The notes under the pieces are model-generated. The model ran no database searches. It was not told the DNA's origin and saw only the letters and a list, made by a program, of their open reading frames with translations. The position numbers and the translations under genes were made by a program. Below, one piece after another: positions 6,342 through 15,047 of a DNA stretch of 24,984 nucleotides (position 1 is its first letter; each line of letters begins with the position of its first letter). Origin of the DNA: an uncultured bacterium (GTDB taxonomy: Bacteria > Bacillota_I > Bacilli_A > RF39 > UBA660); contig OMUM01000094.1 in assembly GCA_900314225.1 (NCBI GenBank), positions 1-24,984 of the forward strand, given 5' to 3'.

Positions 6342-7263
6342 ATCAAAAATAAAAATACTTTTAATTATACTTCTAATTCTTTTGACAACAGGTTGTACTA
6401 GAACACTAACAGATAAAAATAATAGGGCAGTAAAAAATGAAACAACAGGGCAAACACTAACAAAAAACATTTTATGTAAACCAACTAATGAAGAAACAAA
6501 AAAAATATATAAAAAAAATAAAATCAATATTAAAAAGTTACCAGAATGTGAAAATTTTAAAGTAAATTCTGGAAAATATGAAGGACTTTGGACAGGAATA
6601 TTTATAAAACCTTTAGCATTTATTCTTATATGGCTTGGTAAAAATGTTAAAAATTATGCTCTCTCAATAATAATTGTTAGTTTAGCAATTAGACTTATTA
6701 TTTTCCCATTGACTAAAAAGACAGCTATGCAATCAGAAAGAATAAAAAAAGCTCAGCCAGAAATAAATAAGATTCAAAAAAAATATGCTAATAAGACTGA
6801 TCAAGAATCAATGATTAAACAAAACCAAGAAATAATGCTTGTATATAAAAAATATAATATAAGTCCTTTATCTGGATGTATATTTGCTTTTATTCAATTA
6901 CCATTATTTTTAGCTTTCTTTGAAGCTATTCAAAGAACACCAGTTATTTTTGAAGATAAATTCTTAGGCTTGCAACTAGGAACAACACCAGCTATTGGTA
7001 TAACATCATCTTCTTTTTACTCATATATAATTATAATGTTAATAATTTCAGCAACTACATATTTTTCATTTAAAATTAATTCAACTGCAAATATGGAAGA
7101 TCCAACTATGAAAATGATGCCAACTATGATGACAATAATGATTATAATAACAGCATTATTCATGCCATCAGGTTTAGGAATATATTGGGCAACATCAAAT
7201 ATTTTCACCATTATTCAAAACATTTTAATTAAAAGGAGTAGTGAAGTAAATGGAAAAGTATAG
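6328..7263 (+). CDS. yidC: membrane protein insertase YidC (SpoIIIJ type, lipoprotein)
   Basis: YidC inserts and folds membrane proteins, alone or with SecYEG. The 311-residue product begins with a lipoprotein signal: basic start, hydrophobic stretch and lipobox LTTGC with Cys23. The membrane core begins near residue 95; Arg122 in SLAIRLIIFPLTKK is the family's hydrophilic-groove arginine. The C-terminal PSGLGIYWATSNIFTIIQN is diagnostic. This is the Gram-positive short form without the large periplasmic domain of proteobacterial YidC. Residues 24-85 form a charged segment richer in Lys/Asn than usual. It overlaps rnpA upstream and jag downstream by 14 bases each, a tightly coupled unit. In sporulators this copy is called spoIIIJ. 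Confidence 0.95.
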   Translation: MKINKSKIKILLIILLILLTTGCTRTLTDKNNRAVKNETTGQTLTKNILCKPTNEETKKIYKKNKINIKKLPECENFKVNSGKYEGLWTGIFIKPLAFILIWLGKNVKNYALSIIIVSLAIRLIIFPLTKKTAMQSERIKKAQPEINKIQKKYANKTDQESMIKQNQEIMLVYKKYNISPLSGCIFAFIQLPLFLAFFEAIQRTPVIFEDKFLGLQLGTTPAIGITSSSFYSYIIIMLIISATTYFSFKINSTANMEDPTMKMMPTMMTIMIIITALFMPSGLGIYWATSNIFTIIQNILIKRSSEVNGKV

Positions 7264-7864
7264 ATATAGTGGAAAAACAAGAAAAGATGCAATTAATAAG
7301 GCACAAGAAGATTTACAGGAATTAGAAGAAAATTTATTTATTAATGAATTATCTGAAACAAAAGGTGGCTTATTCAAAAGTAAAAAGATAGAGATAGAAG
7401 TAATAGAAAGAAGAGAAGTAATCCAAGAAATAAAAGATTATATAATAAAATTACTTAAAAATATGGGCTTAACTTCTAATATAGAAATAAAAAATAAACA
7501 GGAAGTACCCAAATATATAATTTATTCTGATAATGATGCTTTACTAATTGGAAAAAATGGTAAAAATTTAAAAGCCTTATCTACTATAGTTAGAGAATAT
7601 ATAATGAATATAATTGGTCAACCATTTAAATTCGTTATAGATGTTAATGATTATCAGGAAAAAAGAGAACAAAGTCTTATTCACTTAGCTAAAAAAACTG
7701 CTCGTGAAGTCGCAACAACAAAAGTAGAAGCAAAATTAGATTCCATGAATTCATATGAAAGAAGAATAATCCATAATGCCTTAGCAAGCAGTAAAAAAGT
7801 ATATACTGAAAGCGAAGGTGAAGAACCAAATAGATGCGTTGTTATTAAACCAAAAGAAGATTAA
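7250..7864 (+). CDS. khpB: RNA-binding protein Jag/KhpB
   Basis: Jag (KhpB) is a cytoplasmic RNA-binding protein that, with KhpA, influences cell elongation and division genes in several Firmicutes. The 204-residue product has three parts: an N-terminal Jag-N domain with YSGKTRKDAINKA (about 6-18), a type-II KH domain with the GKNGKNL loop (101-107), and an R3H domain with NSYERRIIHNAL (167-178; the Arg and His of the R3H motif are present). The gene follows yidC with a 14-base overlap, the conserved spoIIIJ-jag arrangement, and is the last gene of the rpmH unit; a strong hairpin overlaps its stop codon. Confidence 0.94.
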   Translation: MEKYRYSGKTRKDAINKAQEDLQELEENLFINELSETKGGLFKSKKIEIEVIERREVIQEIKDYIIKLLKNMGLTSNIEIKNKQEVPKYIIYSDNDALLIGKNGKNLKALSTIVREYIMNIIGQPFKFVIDVNDYQEKREQSLIHLAKKTAREVATTKVEAKLDSMNSYERRIIHNALASSKKVYTESEGEEPNRCVVIKPKED

Positions 7865-7902
7865 AAGAATAGAAAAATAAAATAATTCTATTCTTTTTGT
7901 TT
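7863..7902 (+). terminator. terminator after jag
   Basis: A perfect 12-bp stem, AAAAGAATAGAA (7863-7874) with TTCTATTCTTTT (7886-7897), is followed by a T-rich run. It could work in both directions. The -35 of the next promoter overlaps its end. Confidence 0.8.
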
Positions 7903-7926
7903 TAATTAAAAAAACTATGCTATAAT
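7897..7926 (+). promoter_or_regulatory. promoter of mnmE-mnmG-rsmG
   Basis: TTGTTT (7897-7902), an 18-base spacer, and TATAAT (7921-7926) preceded by TGC, an extended -10. A strong AAGGAGG and the mnmE ATG follow within about 25 bases, so the leader is very short. Confidence 0.75.
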
Positions 7927-7951
7927 AACAAAGAAAAAAGGAGGGGACCCC

Positions 7952-9313
7952 ATGAATGATACAATTTGTGCCATCGCAACAAGTCAAGGAGTAGGTGCTA
8001 TCGCAATCATAAGAGTAAGTGGAGAGGATTCAATTAAAATAGTAAATAAAATATTAAAAGGAAAAGATTTAGAAAAAGTCGAATCCCATACAATAAATTA
8101 TGGACATATTATAGATAATGATAAAATAATTGATGAAGTGCTTGTATCTGTAATGAGGGCTCCAAAAACTTATACAACAGAAGATACAGTAGAAATTAAT
8201 ACTCATGGCGGAATTTCTCCAACAAATAGAGTATTAGAATTACTTCAAGAAAATGGTTGTCGTCTAGCTGAACCAGGAGAATTTACCAAAAGAGCCTTTT
8301 TAAATGGAAGAATAGATTTGTTAGAAGCCGAAGCAGTAATGGATATGATTAATTCTAAAACAGAAACTCAAAGGCAAATGGCAGCTAATCAATTAGATGG
8401 TAAAGTATCTAATTTAATTAATGATTTAAGAAGTGATATGGTTCAAATTATTTCTAATATTAATGTCAATATAGACTATCCTGAGTATGACGATGTAGAC
8501 ATTATGACAAACGAAATACTTCTACCAAAAATAAATAATCTAAAAACAAAAATAGAAAAAATATTACAAGAATCAAAAAATGGTAAAATAATAAAAGAAG
8601 GAATTAATACTTCAATTATTGGAAAACCAAATGTTGGTAAAAGCTCACTTTTAAATGCCTTATTAAACGAAGATAAAGCAATTGTAACAGATATTGCAGG
8701 AACAACCAGAGATATTGTTGAAGGACAAATAAATTTAAATGGAATTTTACTTAACATGATAGATACAGCTGGAATTAGAAAAACAGATGATAAAATAGAA
8801 GCTATTGGTGTTGAGAAAAGTTTTCAAATGATTGATAAATCAGATCTAATATTATTAATGTTAAATGCCAATGAAGAACTAACAAAGGAAACAGAAGATA
8901 TAATAAATAAAATAAAAACAAAGAATTATTTAGTAATAATAAATAAAATAGATTTAAATTATAAATTAGATAAAAGTAAATTAAATATTCCAAAAAATAA
9001 AATAGTGGAATTAAGCATTTTAGAGAATAAAGGGCTAGATAATTTAAAAAATAAAATAATTGATATGTTTAATATTGCAGAAATTGAAACAAAAGATCCA
9101 ACCTATTTAAATAATACTAGAAGTATCAGTATTTTAAAGAATTGTCTTAATTCAATTAAAGAAGTAGAAAATGGACTAAATAATAATATGCCAATAGATA
9201 TGATAGAACTAGATATAAAAAATATATGGGAAGAATTAGGTAAAATAAATGGAACTTATTATGAAGAAGAATTATTAGATGAAATGTTTTCTAGATTTTG
9301 TTTAGGAAAGTAG
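7952..9313 (+). CDS. mnmE: tRNA uridine-5-carboxymethylaminomethyl modification GTPase MnmE
   Basis: MnmE, with MnmG, adds (carboxymethyl)aminomethyl groups to U34 of tRNAs reading NNA/NNG codons. The 453-residue protein has the N-terminal formyl-THF-binding domain (DTICAIATSQGVGAIAIIRV, 3-22), an inserted G domain with G1 GKPNVGKS (224-231), DTAG (271-274) and NKID (G4), and ends in FCLGK, the family's C-terminal CxGK with the catalytic Cys. The ATG is preceded by a perfect AAGGAGG. mnmG follows one base after the stop by the longest reading, confirming the partnership. Confidence 0.97.
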   Translation: MNDTICAIATSQGVGAIAIIRVSGEDSIKIVNKILKGKDLEKVESHTINYGHIIDNDKIIDEVLVSVMRAPKTYTTEDTVEINTHGGISPTNRVLELLQENGCRLAEPGEFTKRAFLNGRIDLLEAEAVMDMINSKTETQRQMAANQLDGKVSNLINDLRSDMVQIISNINVNIDYPEYDDVDIMTNEILLPKINNLKTKIEKILQESKNGKIIKEGINTSIIGKPNVGKSSLLNALLNEDKAIVTDIAGTTRDIVEGQINLNGILLNMIDTAGIRKTDDKIEAIGVEKSFQMIDKSDLILLMLNANEELTKETEDIINKIKTKNYLVIINKIDLNYKLDKSKLNIPKNKIVELSILENKGLDNLKNKIIDMFNIAEIETKDPTYLNNTRSISILKNCLNSIKEVENGLNNNMPIDMIELDIKNIWEELGKINGTYYEEELLDEMFSRFCLGK

Positions 9314-9322
9314 GTGAATATA

Positions 9323-11200
9323 TTGGAAAATAAATATGAAATAATTGTAGTTGGTGGAGGTCATGCTGGTTGTGAAGCTGCCCATGCTGCTGCTAAAAAA
9401 GGACATAAGACATTATTAGTAACAAGTAATATAAAAAATATTGCTGATATGCCATGTAATCCCCATATTGGTGGTAGTGCTAAAGGAATTGTGGTTAGAG
9501 AAATAGATGCTTTAGGTGGAATTATGGGTAAAGTTGCTGATAAAACACATCTTCAAATAAAAATGTTAAATTATGCTAAAGGTCCAGCAGTTAGATCTTT
9601 AAGAGCACAAGGAGATAAAATTGCTTACCCTAGAGAAATGTTAAGAGTTTTAAATTCTCTTGAAAATTTAACTATTAAAGAAGCTATGGTCGAAGATTTA
9701 ATTGTCGAAGATAATACAGTTAAAGGAGTAATTTTAGAAAACGGAGAAAAAATAGAAAGTAAAGCTGTTATTTTAACAACAGGAACATACTTAAAAGCCG
9801 ATATTTTAGTAGGAGATACAAGAACAAGACAAGGTCCACATGGTGAAAAGCCTTCTAATTTTTTAAGTGATAAATTAAAAGAATATGGCTTTAGAATCAT
9901 TAGATTAAAAACAGGAACACCTCAGCGAATAGAAAGATCATCTATTGATTTTTCAAAAACTAAGATTGAACCAGGTGACGATAAACTATTAACATTTAGT
10001 TTTGATTTAGAGCCATCTTATAAAATAGAAGACCAAGTACCTTGCCATCTAACATATACTACAGAAGAAACTCATAAAATAATTAGAGCCAATCTATCTA
10101 AATCAAGTATGTATGGAGCACTTGATGATATAAAAGGAGTAGGTCCAAGATATTGTCCATCAATAGAAGACAAAGTAGTTAGATTTGCCGATAAAAAAAG
10201 ACATCAATTATTCTTAGAACCTGAAAGTAGATATTATGATGATATTTATCTTCAAGGATTTTCTACTTCTATGCCTCATGATATTCAAGAAAAAATGGTT
10301 CATTCTCTTCCAGGACTAGAACATGCTAAAATTTTAAGATATGGTTATGCTATTGAGTATGATGCAATTTATCCAACTCAATTAAAAAATACACTTGAAA
10401 CAAAAGTTCTTACAAACCTATATACTGCCGGCCAAATAAATGGTACTAGTGGCTATGAAGAAGCAGCTTGTCAAGGTTTAATGGCTGGAATTAATGCCAG
10501 TCTAAAGATAGAACAAAAAGAACCACTTGTTCTAAAAAGAAATGATGCCTATATTGGAGTATTAATTGATGATCTAATAACTAAAGGAATAAGAGATCCC
10601 TATAGATTATTAACAAGTCGTGCAGAATTTAGATTACTATTAAGAAGTGATAATGCCGATCTAAGATTAAGAGAATATGGTTACAAAGTCGGACTAATAG
10701 ATGATAATCAAATTAATAAATTACATAAAAAAGAACAAGAAATTAAAGAATTAACTAGTTATTTAGATTCAACAAAATTAAAAATGACTCCTGAAATTAA
10801 AGAACAATTTGAAAAAAATAATTTTTCCTTACCAACATTTACTATGTCACTATCTCAATTATTAAAAAGGCCAGAAATATCAATGGATTTTTTAAGTACG
10901 CTTATAGATATACCATATAATAATGATATAAAAGAGTTAACAGAAGTAAACATTAAATATGAAGGATACATAAAAAAGGCCTATAAAGAAGCTGATAAAA
11001 TGCTAAAACTAGAAAAAAAACATATTCCTAAAGATATTGATTACGATAAAATAGTAAATATTGCTAGTGAAGCAAGACAAAAGCTAAAAGAAGTACGTCC
11101 TGAGACAATAGCTCAAGCTATTCGAATAAGTGGAGTAAATCCTTCAGATATCTCAATATTATCAGTATACTTAAAAAAGGAGTATAATAAAAATGACTAA
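9323..11200 (+). CDS. mnmG: tRNA uridine-5-carboxymethylaminomethyl modification enzyme MnmG
   Basis: MnmG is the FAD- and NADH-dependent partner of MnmE in tRNA wobble-uridine modification. The product (625 residues from TTG 9323) opens with the dinucleotide-binding motif GGGHAGCEAA (11-20) and carries the GidA signatures GPRYCPSIEDK and GTSGYEEAACQGLMAG. The C-terminal domain that binds MnmE is present to ISGVNPSDIS near the end, so the protein is full length. Start choice: GTG 9314 abuts the mnmE stop and lies in the TAGGTGA ribosome site; TTG 9323 has a six-base spacer and gives the usual short N-terminus. The end overlaps rsmG by eight bases. Confidence 0.96.
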   Translation: MENKYEIIVVGGGHAGCEAAHAAAKKGHKTLLVTSNIKNIADMPCNPHIGGSAKGIVVREIDALGGIMGKVADKTHLQIKMLNYAKGPAVRSLRAQGDKIAYPREMLRVLNSLENLTIKEAMVEDLIVEDNTVKGVILENGEKIESKAVILTTGTYLKADILVGDTRTRQGPHGEKPSNFLSDKLKEYGFRIIRLKTGTPQRIERSSIDFSKTKIEPGDDKLLTFSFDLEPSYKIEDQVPCHLTYTTEETHKIIRANLSKSSMYGALDDIKGVGPRYCPSIEDKVVRFADKKRHQLFLEPESRYYDDIYLQGFSTSMPHDIQEKMVHSLPGLEHAKILRYGYAIEYDAIYPTQLKNTLETKVLTNLYTAGQINGTSGYEEAACQGLMAGINASLKIEQKEPLVLKRNDAYIGVLIDDLITKGIRDPYRLLTSRAEFRLLLRSDNADLRLREYGYKVGLIDDNQINKLHKKEQEIKELTSYLDSTKLKMTPEIKEQFEKNNFSLPTFTMSLSQLLKRPEISMDFLSTLIDIPYNNDIKELTEVNIKYEGYIKKAYKEADKMLKLEKKHIPKDIDYDKIVNIASEARQKLKEVRPETIAQAIRISGVNPSDISILSVYLKKEYNKND

Positions 11201-11828
11201 AGAAGAATTTATTGCAGCATTAAAAGAATTAAATATTGAAGTAACAGAAGAAAAATTAGCTAAATTAAATAAATTTTATAAATTATTAGTAGAATGGAAT
11301 AGTAAAATTAATCTAACTAGAATAATAGAAGAACAAGATGTCTATTTAAAACACTTTTATGATAGTTTAACAATTACTAAAGTAATTGACTTGAATAAAG
11401 TAGAAACTTTATGTGATGTTGGAACAGGAGCTGGATTTCCTGGAATAGTATTAAAAATCTTTTATCCTAATCTAAAAGTAACATTAATTGATTCTTTAGA
11501 AAAAAGAATAAAATATTTAAATGATGTAATAGAAAAACTAAATCTAGAAAATATCAAAGCTATTCACTCAAGAGGCGAAGCTTATCAAGGAAGTTTTGAC
11601 ATCGTTACCTCTCGAGCAGTTGCCAATATTGAAAAACTAGTAACTTATACAATGCATTTAGTAAAGAAAAATGGAAAATTTATTGCTATGAAAGGTAATA
11701 TTGATAAAGAATTAACCCCTGAGATAGAAAAAAAACTATCAAAGAAATATCAAATTGTTACTATAAAGAAATTTCTTTTACCGAAAGAAAATAGTAATAG
11801 AAGTTTAGTTGTTATAATAAACAAATAA
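11193..11828 (+). CDS. rsmG: 16S rRNA (guanine-527-N7)-methyltransferase RsmG
   Basis: RsmG methylates G527 of 16S rRNA using S-adenosylmethionine. The 211-residue product shows the Rossmann-type SAM motif CDVGTGAGFPGIVLKI (74-89), preceded by the family's FYKLLVEWNSKINLTRI (28-44), and VTSRAVANIEKL further on. The ATG lies within the end of mnmG with AAAGGAG just upstream, so the three genes mnmE-mnmG-rsmG form one operon that ends at the hairpin at 11850-11877. In some bacteria loss of this gene gives low-level streptomycin resistance; nothing here suggests damage. Confidence 0.95.
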   Translation: MTKEEFIAALKELNIEVTEEKLAKLNKFYKLLVEWNSKINLTRIIEEQDVYLKHFYDSLTITKVIDLNKVETLCDVGTGAGFPGIVLKIFYPNLKVTLIDSLEKRIKYLNDVIEKLNLENIKAIHSRGEAYQGSFDIVTSRAVANIEKLVTYTMHLVKKNGKFIAMKGNIDKELTPEIEKKLSKKYQIVTIKKFLLPKENSNRSLVVIINK

Positions 11829-11849
11829 AAAATAATATATATTTAAATT

Positions 11850-11877
11850 GAGTATGTAAACTAGCATGCTCTTTTTT
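11850..11877 (+). terminator. terminator after rsmG
   Basis: GAGTATG (11850-11856) pairs with CATGCTC (11865-11871, one G-U pair) around an eight-base loop, followed by TTTTTT (11872-11877). Confidence 0.78.
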
Positions 11878-11889
11878 CTTAAAAATATA

Positions 11890-11918
11890 TTGAAAGAACC
11901 ACAAAAATAAACTATAAT
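11890..11918 (+). promoter_or_regulatory. promoter of noc
   Basis: TTGAAA (11890-11895), a 17-base spacer and TATAAT (11913-11918). It lies directly behind the rsmG terminator and gives noc its own transcript. Confidence 0.82.
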
Positions 11919-11956
11919 GATAATATAGGAGAATAAAAGAATAGGAGGGGTACGTC

Positions 11957-13225
11957 ATGCCTGAAGAAAAAGATGAGGTAGTTAAACTATATTTAGACGA
12001 CATTATTCCAAATCGATTTCAACCACGTGAAATTTTTGATGAAAGAGCTTTAAAAGAACTAGCTGTTTCTATAAAAGAGCATGGTGTTATCCAACCAATA
12101 ATTGTTAGAAACGTTGCTAACGGAAAATATGAAATAATAGCTGGTGAAAGAAGATATAAAGCTTCAGCTTTAGCTGGATTAACAAAAATACCTGCAATTG
12201 TTAGAAATTTGGATGATAAAGAAAGCTCTAAAGTAGCTTTGCTTGAAAATCTACAAAGAAAAAATTTAAATCCAATAGAAGAAGCTAGAACTTATCAAAA
12301 GATATTAGAAATTGATCAAATGACACAAGAAGAACTAGCTAAAACAATGGGTAAAAGTCAATCAGCAGTTGCTAATAAATTGCGTCTACTATCTCTCCCA
12401 GAAGAAGTTCAAAAAGCTCTTTTAAAAGAACAAATATCTGAGCGACACGCTAGAGCATTAATTAATATTCCAGATGCAAAAAAGCAAAAAGAAATGTTAA
12501 AAAAAATAATTGACAATAAAATGAGTGTCAGATCAGTTGAAGAAGAAATTAAAAAAATGTATCCAAAAGAAGAGCCGACTGATAAAGAAACAATTGCTTC
12601 ACCAGGAGCATACATAAATAATAATCCGTTAACTCCAACTGCAGAATTACCAGTAGATGAATCAAACTTTGGAAAAGTTACAATAGCACCACCAGAAGGA
12701 GGAGACATGCCTATGGGAAGATTTATTAATTATGGAGAAATTGGAAAAGAAGAAGAAAAAGATCCAGTTGAAGAAAAAATAACCCCATCTGTAACAAGCA
12801 TAAATATAGAAGATATTAAAAATAATAGTGAAGATATAAATCAGAATAAAAATAGTTCTTCATTAGATAATTTACTAAATCTTAATGGACAAAATAATTT
12901 TATTACTCCAGCTGAAAAAATAGTAAAATCAGAACCAAATAATGATAATTTAGATAAATTAAATAATTCAAAATACTATTTCAGTCCATCAGATTTAACT
13001 ACTTTAAATTTACCACAAGAAACATCAAATATAATACCAACTAATAATAGTATGATGCCAACAACAAATGTAATAGAAAAAAATTATACAATCGAAGAAG
13101 CAACAGAAAAAGTAAGAAATTTAGTTAAAGACTTAAAAGATCATGGAATAAATATTGATACAGATGAAATGAACTTTGAAAAGTCATATCAAATAATTAT
13201 AAAAATATATAAAGAAAATAATTAA
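11957..13225 (+). CDS. noc: nucleoid occlusion protein Noc with long linker insertion
   Basis: Noc is a ParB-family CTPase that binds dispersed DNA sites and blocks division over the nucleoid. The N-terminal domain has NRFQPR (19-24) and the CTP/DNA-clamp motif IIAGERRYKAS (60-70); a helix-turn-helix spans about 123-145 (TQEELAKTMGKSQSAVANKL). The final 45 residues (VRNLVKDLKDHGINIDTDEM..., ending in IIIKIYK) match the C-terminal dimerisation domain of Bacillus Noc (IRQSLSMVEDSGVKLNTEEE...). Between these, residues about 203-375 are Asn/Ser/Pro/Glu-rich and look disordered, so the protein has 422 residues against 283 in B. subtilis. The N-terminal amphipathic membrane helix of B. subtilis Noc is absent; the protein starts MPEEKDEVVKLYLDD after a good AGGAGGGG. 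Position between rsmG and soj supports Noc rather than Spo0J, which follows. Membrane tethering, if any, must differ. Confidence 0.87.
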   Translation: MPEEKDEVVKLYLDDIIPNRFQPREIFDERALKELAVSIKEHGVIQPIIVRNVANGKYEIIAGERRYKASALAGLTKIPAIVRNLDDKESSKVALLENLQRKNLNPIEEARTYQKILEIDQMTQEELAKTMGKSQSAVANKLRLLSLPEEVQKALLKEQISERHARALINIPDAKKQKEMLKKIIDNKMSVRSVEEEIKKMYPKEEPTDKETIASPGAYINNNPLTPTAELPVDESNFGKVTIAPPEGGDMPMGRFINYGEIGKEEEKDPVEEKITPSVTSINIEDIKNNSEDINQNKNSSSLDNLLNLNGQNNFITPAEKIVKSEPNNDNLDKLNNSKYYFSPSDLTTLNLPQETSNIIPTNNSMMPTTNVIEKNYTIEEATEKVRNLVKDLKDHGINIDTDEMNFEKSYQIIIKIYKENN

Positions 13226-13243
13226 GTGTTAAAAAATTACAAT

Positions 13244-13286
13244 AAAGTAGACAAAAATAATATATATAAAAAGTCTACTTTTTTTC
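13244..13286 (+). terminator. terminator after noc
   Basis: AAAGTAGAC (13244-13252) and GTCTACTTT (13273-13281) form a perfect 9-bp stem around a 20-base A/T loop; the T-run continues to 13285. Confidence 0.8.
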
Positions 13287-13315
13287 TTAAAAACATTTAA
13301 AAAAAATATATAATT

Positions 13316-13324
13316 TGATACAAT
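13316..13324 (+). promoter_or_regulatory. extended -10 promoter for the soj operon
   Basis: TGATACAAT at 13316-13324 is an extended -10 (TACAAT at 13319-13324). No good -35 is seen in the A-rich stretch upstream. It is the only plausible promoter between the noc terminator and soj. Confidence 0.5.
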
Positions 13325-13354
13325 ATACTAGTAAATTAGAAAATGGGTGATTAG

Positions 13355-14152
13355 ATGGGAAAGGTTATATCATTAGTTAATCAAAAGGGTGGAGTAGGTA
13401 AAACTACTACAAGTATTAATCTTTCTGCATCATTAGCAGTATTAGGAAAGAAAGTATTATTAATAGACTTAGATCCTCAAGGAAATACAACTACTGGTGT
13501 AGGAATTAATAAAGGAGAAATTGAAAGAAGTATATATGATGTTTTAATTGGGGAATGTAAAATTGAAGAAGCTATTATAAAAACTAAATATAAAGGATTA
13601 TATGTTATTCCAGCAACAATTAATTTAGCTGGTATAGACGCTGAATTATTAGAAAAAAGCAGAACCGAAAATGGTTTTAAAAAAGGTGAACAATTAAAAA
13701 ATGCTTTAGCTGATATTAGAGATAGTTTTGACTATATAATAATTGATTGTCCACCTTCTCTTGGAGTAATTACAACAAATGCCTTAACAGCATCAAACTC
13801 AGTAATTATTCCAGTACAATGTGAATTCTTTGCCTTAGAAGGAATAACTCAATTATTAAAAACTATCATGTTAGCTCAAAAAGGATTAAATCCTTCTCTA
13901 GATATTGAAGGAGTATTATTAACAATGTTAGATTCAAGAACAAACTTAGGTTTTGAAGTTGTTGAAGATATTAGAAAATTCTTTAAAGAAAAAGTCTATA
14001 ATACTATAATTCCAAGATTAGTAAGACTAACAGAAGCTCCATCACATGGAGAACCAATAATAGCCTATGATCCAAAAAGTAGAGGATCTGAAGCATATAT
14101 CAATCTAGCAAAGGAAGTGATTGAAAGAAATGAAGGAAATGGAAGCAAATAA
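13355..14152 (+). CDS. soj: chromosome-partitioning ATPase ParA/Soj
   Basis: Soj is a Walker-type ATPase that works with ParB in origin segregation and, in Bacillus, regulates DnaA. The 265-residue product begins MGKVISLVNQKGGVGKTTTS, with the deviant Walker A KGGVGKTT (11-18) containing the signature lysine. IDLDPQGN (about 38-45) and YIIIDCPPSLG (about 127-137) are the A' and B motifs. It has no N-terminal DNA-binding domain, as in other chromosomal Soj proteins. GGGTGA lies before the ATG. The end overlaps parB, which follows in a +2 frame; the two are certainly one transcript. Confidence 0.96.
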   Translation: MGKVISLVNQKGGVGKTTTSINLSASLAVLGKKVLLIDLDPQGNTTTGVGINKGEIERSIYDVLIGECKIEEAIIKTKYKGLYVIPATINLAGIDAELLEKSRTENGFKKGEQLKNALADIRDSFDYIIIDCPPSLGVITTNALTASNSVIIPVQCEFFALEGITQLLKTIMLAQKGLNPSLDIEGVLLTMLDSRTNLGFEVVEDIRKFFKEKVYNTIIPRLVRLTEAPSHGEPIIAYDPKSRGSEAYINLAKEVIERNEGNGSK

Positions 14153-15047
14153 TGAAGAACATACAATACCAAGAAGAAGAGCCCTTGGTAAAGGATTAGA
14201 AGAATTATTTAATAGTGAGGTTTTAGATTATAGTGCTGTTGAAAAACAAATAGTTGATGAAACACCAAAAGATGAGGTAGTAAACATAAAATTAAGTGAA
14301 TTAAGAACTAATCCATATCAACCAAGAAAAGTATTTGATGAAGAAGCTCTAGAAGAATTAGCTTCATCAATTAAAGAATATGGCGTATTTCAACCAATAA
14401 TTGTCAAAAAATCAATTAAAGGTTATGAAATAATAGCTGGAGAACGCCGTGTTAAAGCATCTCTTATGGCTGGACTTACTGAAATACCAGCAATCATTAG
14501 AGATTTTGATGATACTCAAATGATGGAAATAGCCTTACTTGAAAACTTACAAAGAGAAAATCTAACTGCTATTGAAGAAGCAACAGCCTATAAAAAACTA
14601 CAAGAAACTCTATCTTTAACACAAGAAGAATTAGCTAAAAGACTAGGTAAAAGTAGAAGTCATATCACAAATATGTTGGGATTATTAAATTTACCAACAA
14701 ACATACAAAATGATATAAATAATAAAAAAATTTCTATGGGACATGCTCGAGTTCTAAGTAAATTACAAGATATTAATCAGCAAAATGAACTTGAAGAAAA
14801 AATAATTAATGAAGGCTTAAGTGTTAGAGAGTTAGAAAATCTTACTCAAGAGCCAACTATTATTAAAACAAATCCACAAAAGCCAAAGAAAAGAGAACAT
14901 AATGAATATAGTTATTTACAAGAAGAAATAAGTGAAAAACTAGGTACTAAAGTTGTTATAAAGAAAAATAAATTAGAAATAAGCTTTGTCAATGGTAATG
15001 ATTTAAATAGACTATTAGAATTAATGAATATTGAGGTAGGAAAATAA
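14130..15047 (+). CDS. parB: chromosome-partitioning protein ParB/Spo0J
   Basis: ParB binds parS sites near the origin, slides as a CTP-gated clamp and loads SMC. The product has about 305 residues. PRRRALGKGLEELF (14-27) is the conserved N-terminal stretch that stimulates Soj. The ParB/Srx domain has NPYQPRKVF and the GERR box (104-107, IIAGERRVKAS). The helix-turn-helix is LTQEELAKRLGKSRSHITNML, and a C-terminal dimerisation segment ends in LLELMNIEVGK. Start choice is uncertain: TTG 14121, ATG 14130 and ATG 14139 are in frame; AAGGAAGTGA at 14111-14120 could serve 14130 or, at close range, 14121. It overlaps soj by about 23 bases and mscS by one base. Confidence 0.95.
   Translation: MKEMEANNEEHTIPRRRALGKGLEELFNSEVLDYSAVEKQIVDETPKDEVVNIKLSELRTNPYQPRKVFDEEALEELASSIKEYGVFQPIIVKKSIKGYEIIAGERRVKASLMAGLTEIPAIIRDFDDTQMMEIALLENLQRENLTAIEEATAYKKLQETLSLTQEELAKRLGKSRSHITNMLGLLNLPTNIQNDINNKKISMGHARVLSKLQDINQQNELEEKIINEGLSVRELENLTQEPTIIKTNPQKPKKREHNEYSYLQEEISEKLGTKVVIKKNKLEISFVNGNDLNRLLELMNIEVGK

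Noticed and set aside
6297..6527. 76-residue minus-strand hydrophobic ORF over the rnpA-yidC junction
   Set aside because: Antisense of two recognised genes; hydrophobicity comes from reading A-rich lysine codons in reverse.
12019..12034. parS/Noc-site-like sequence TCAACCACGTGAAATT inside noc
   Set aside because: Only the centre CCACGTGAAA matches parS (TGTTCCACGTGAAACA); the left arm is poor and the bases encode the conserved QPREI of the ParB domain. A good parS was not found in the window.
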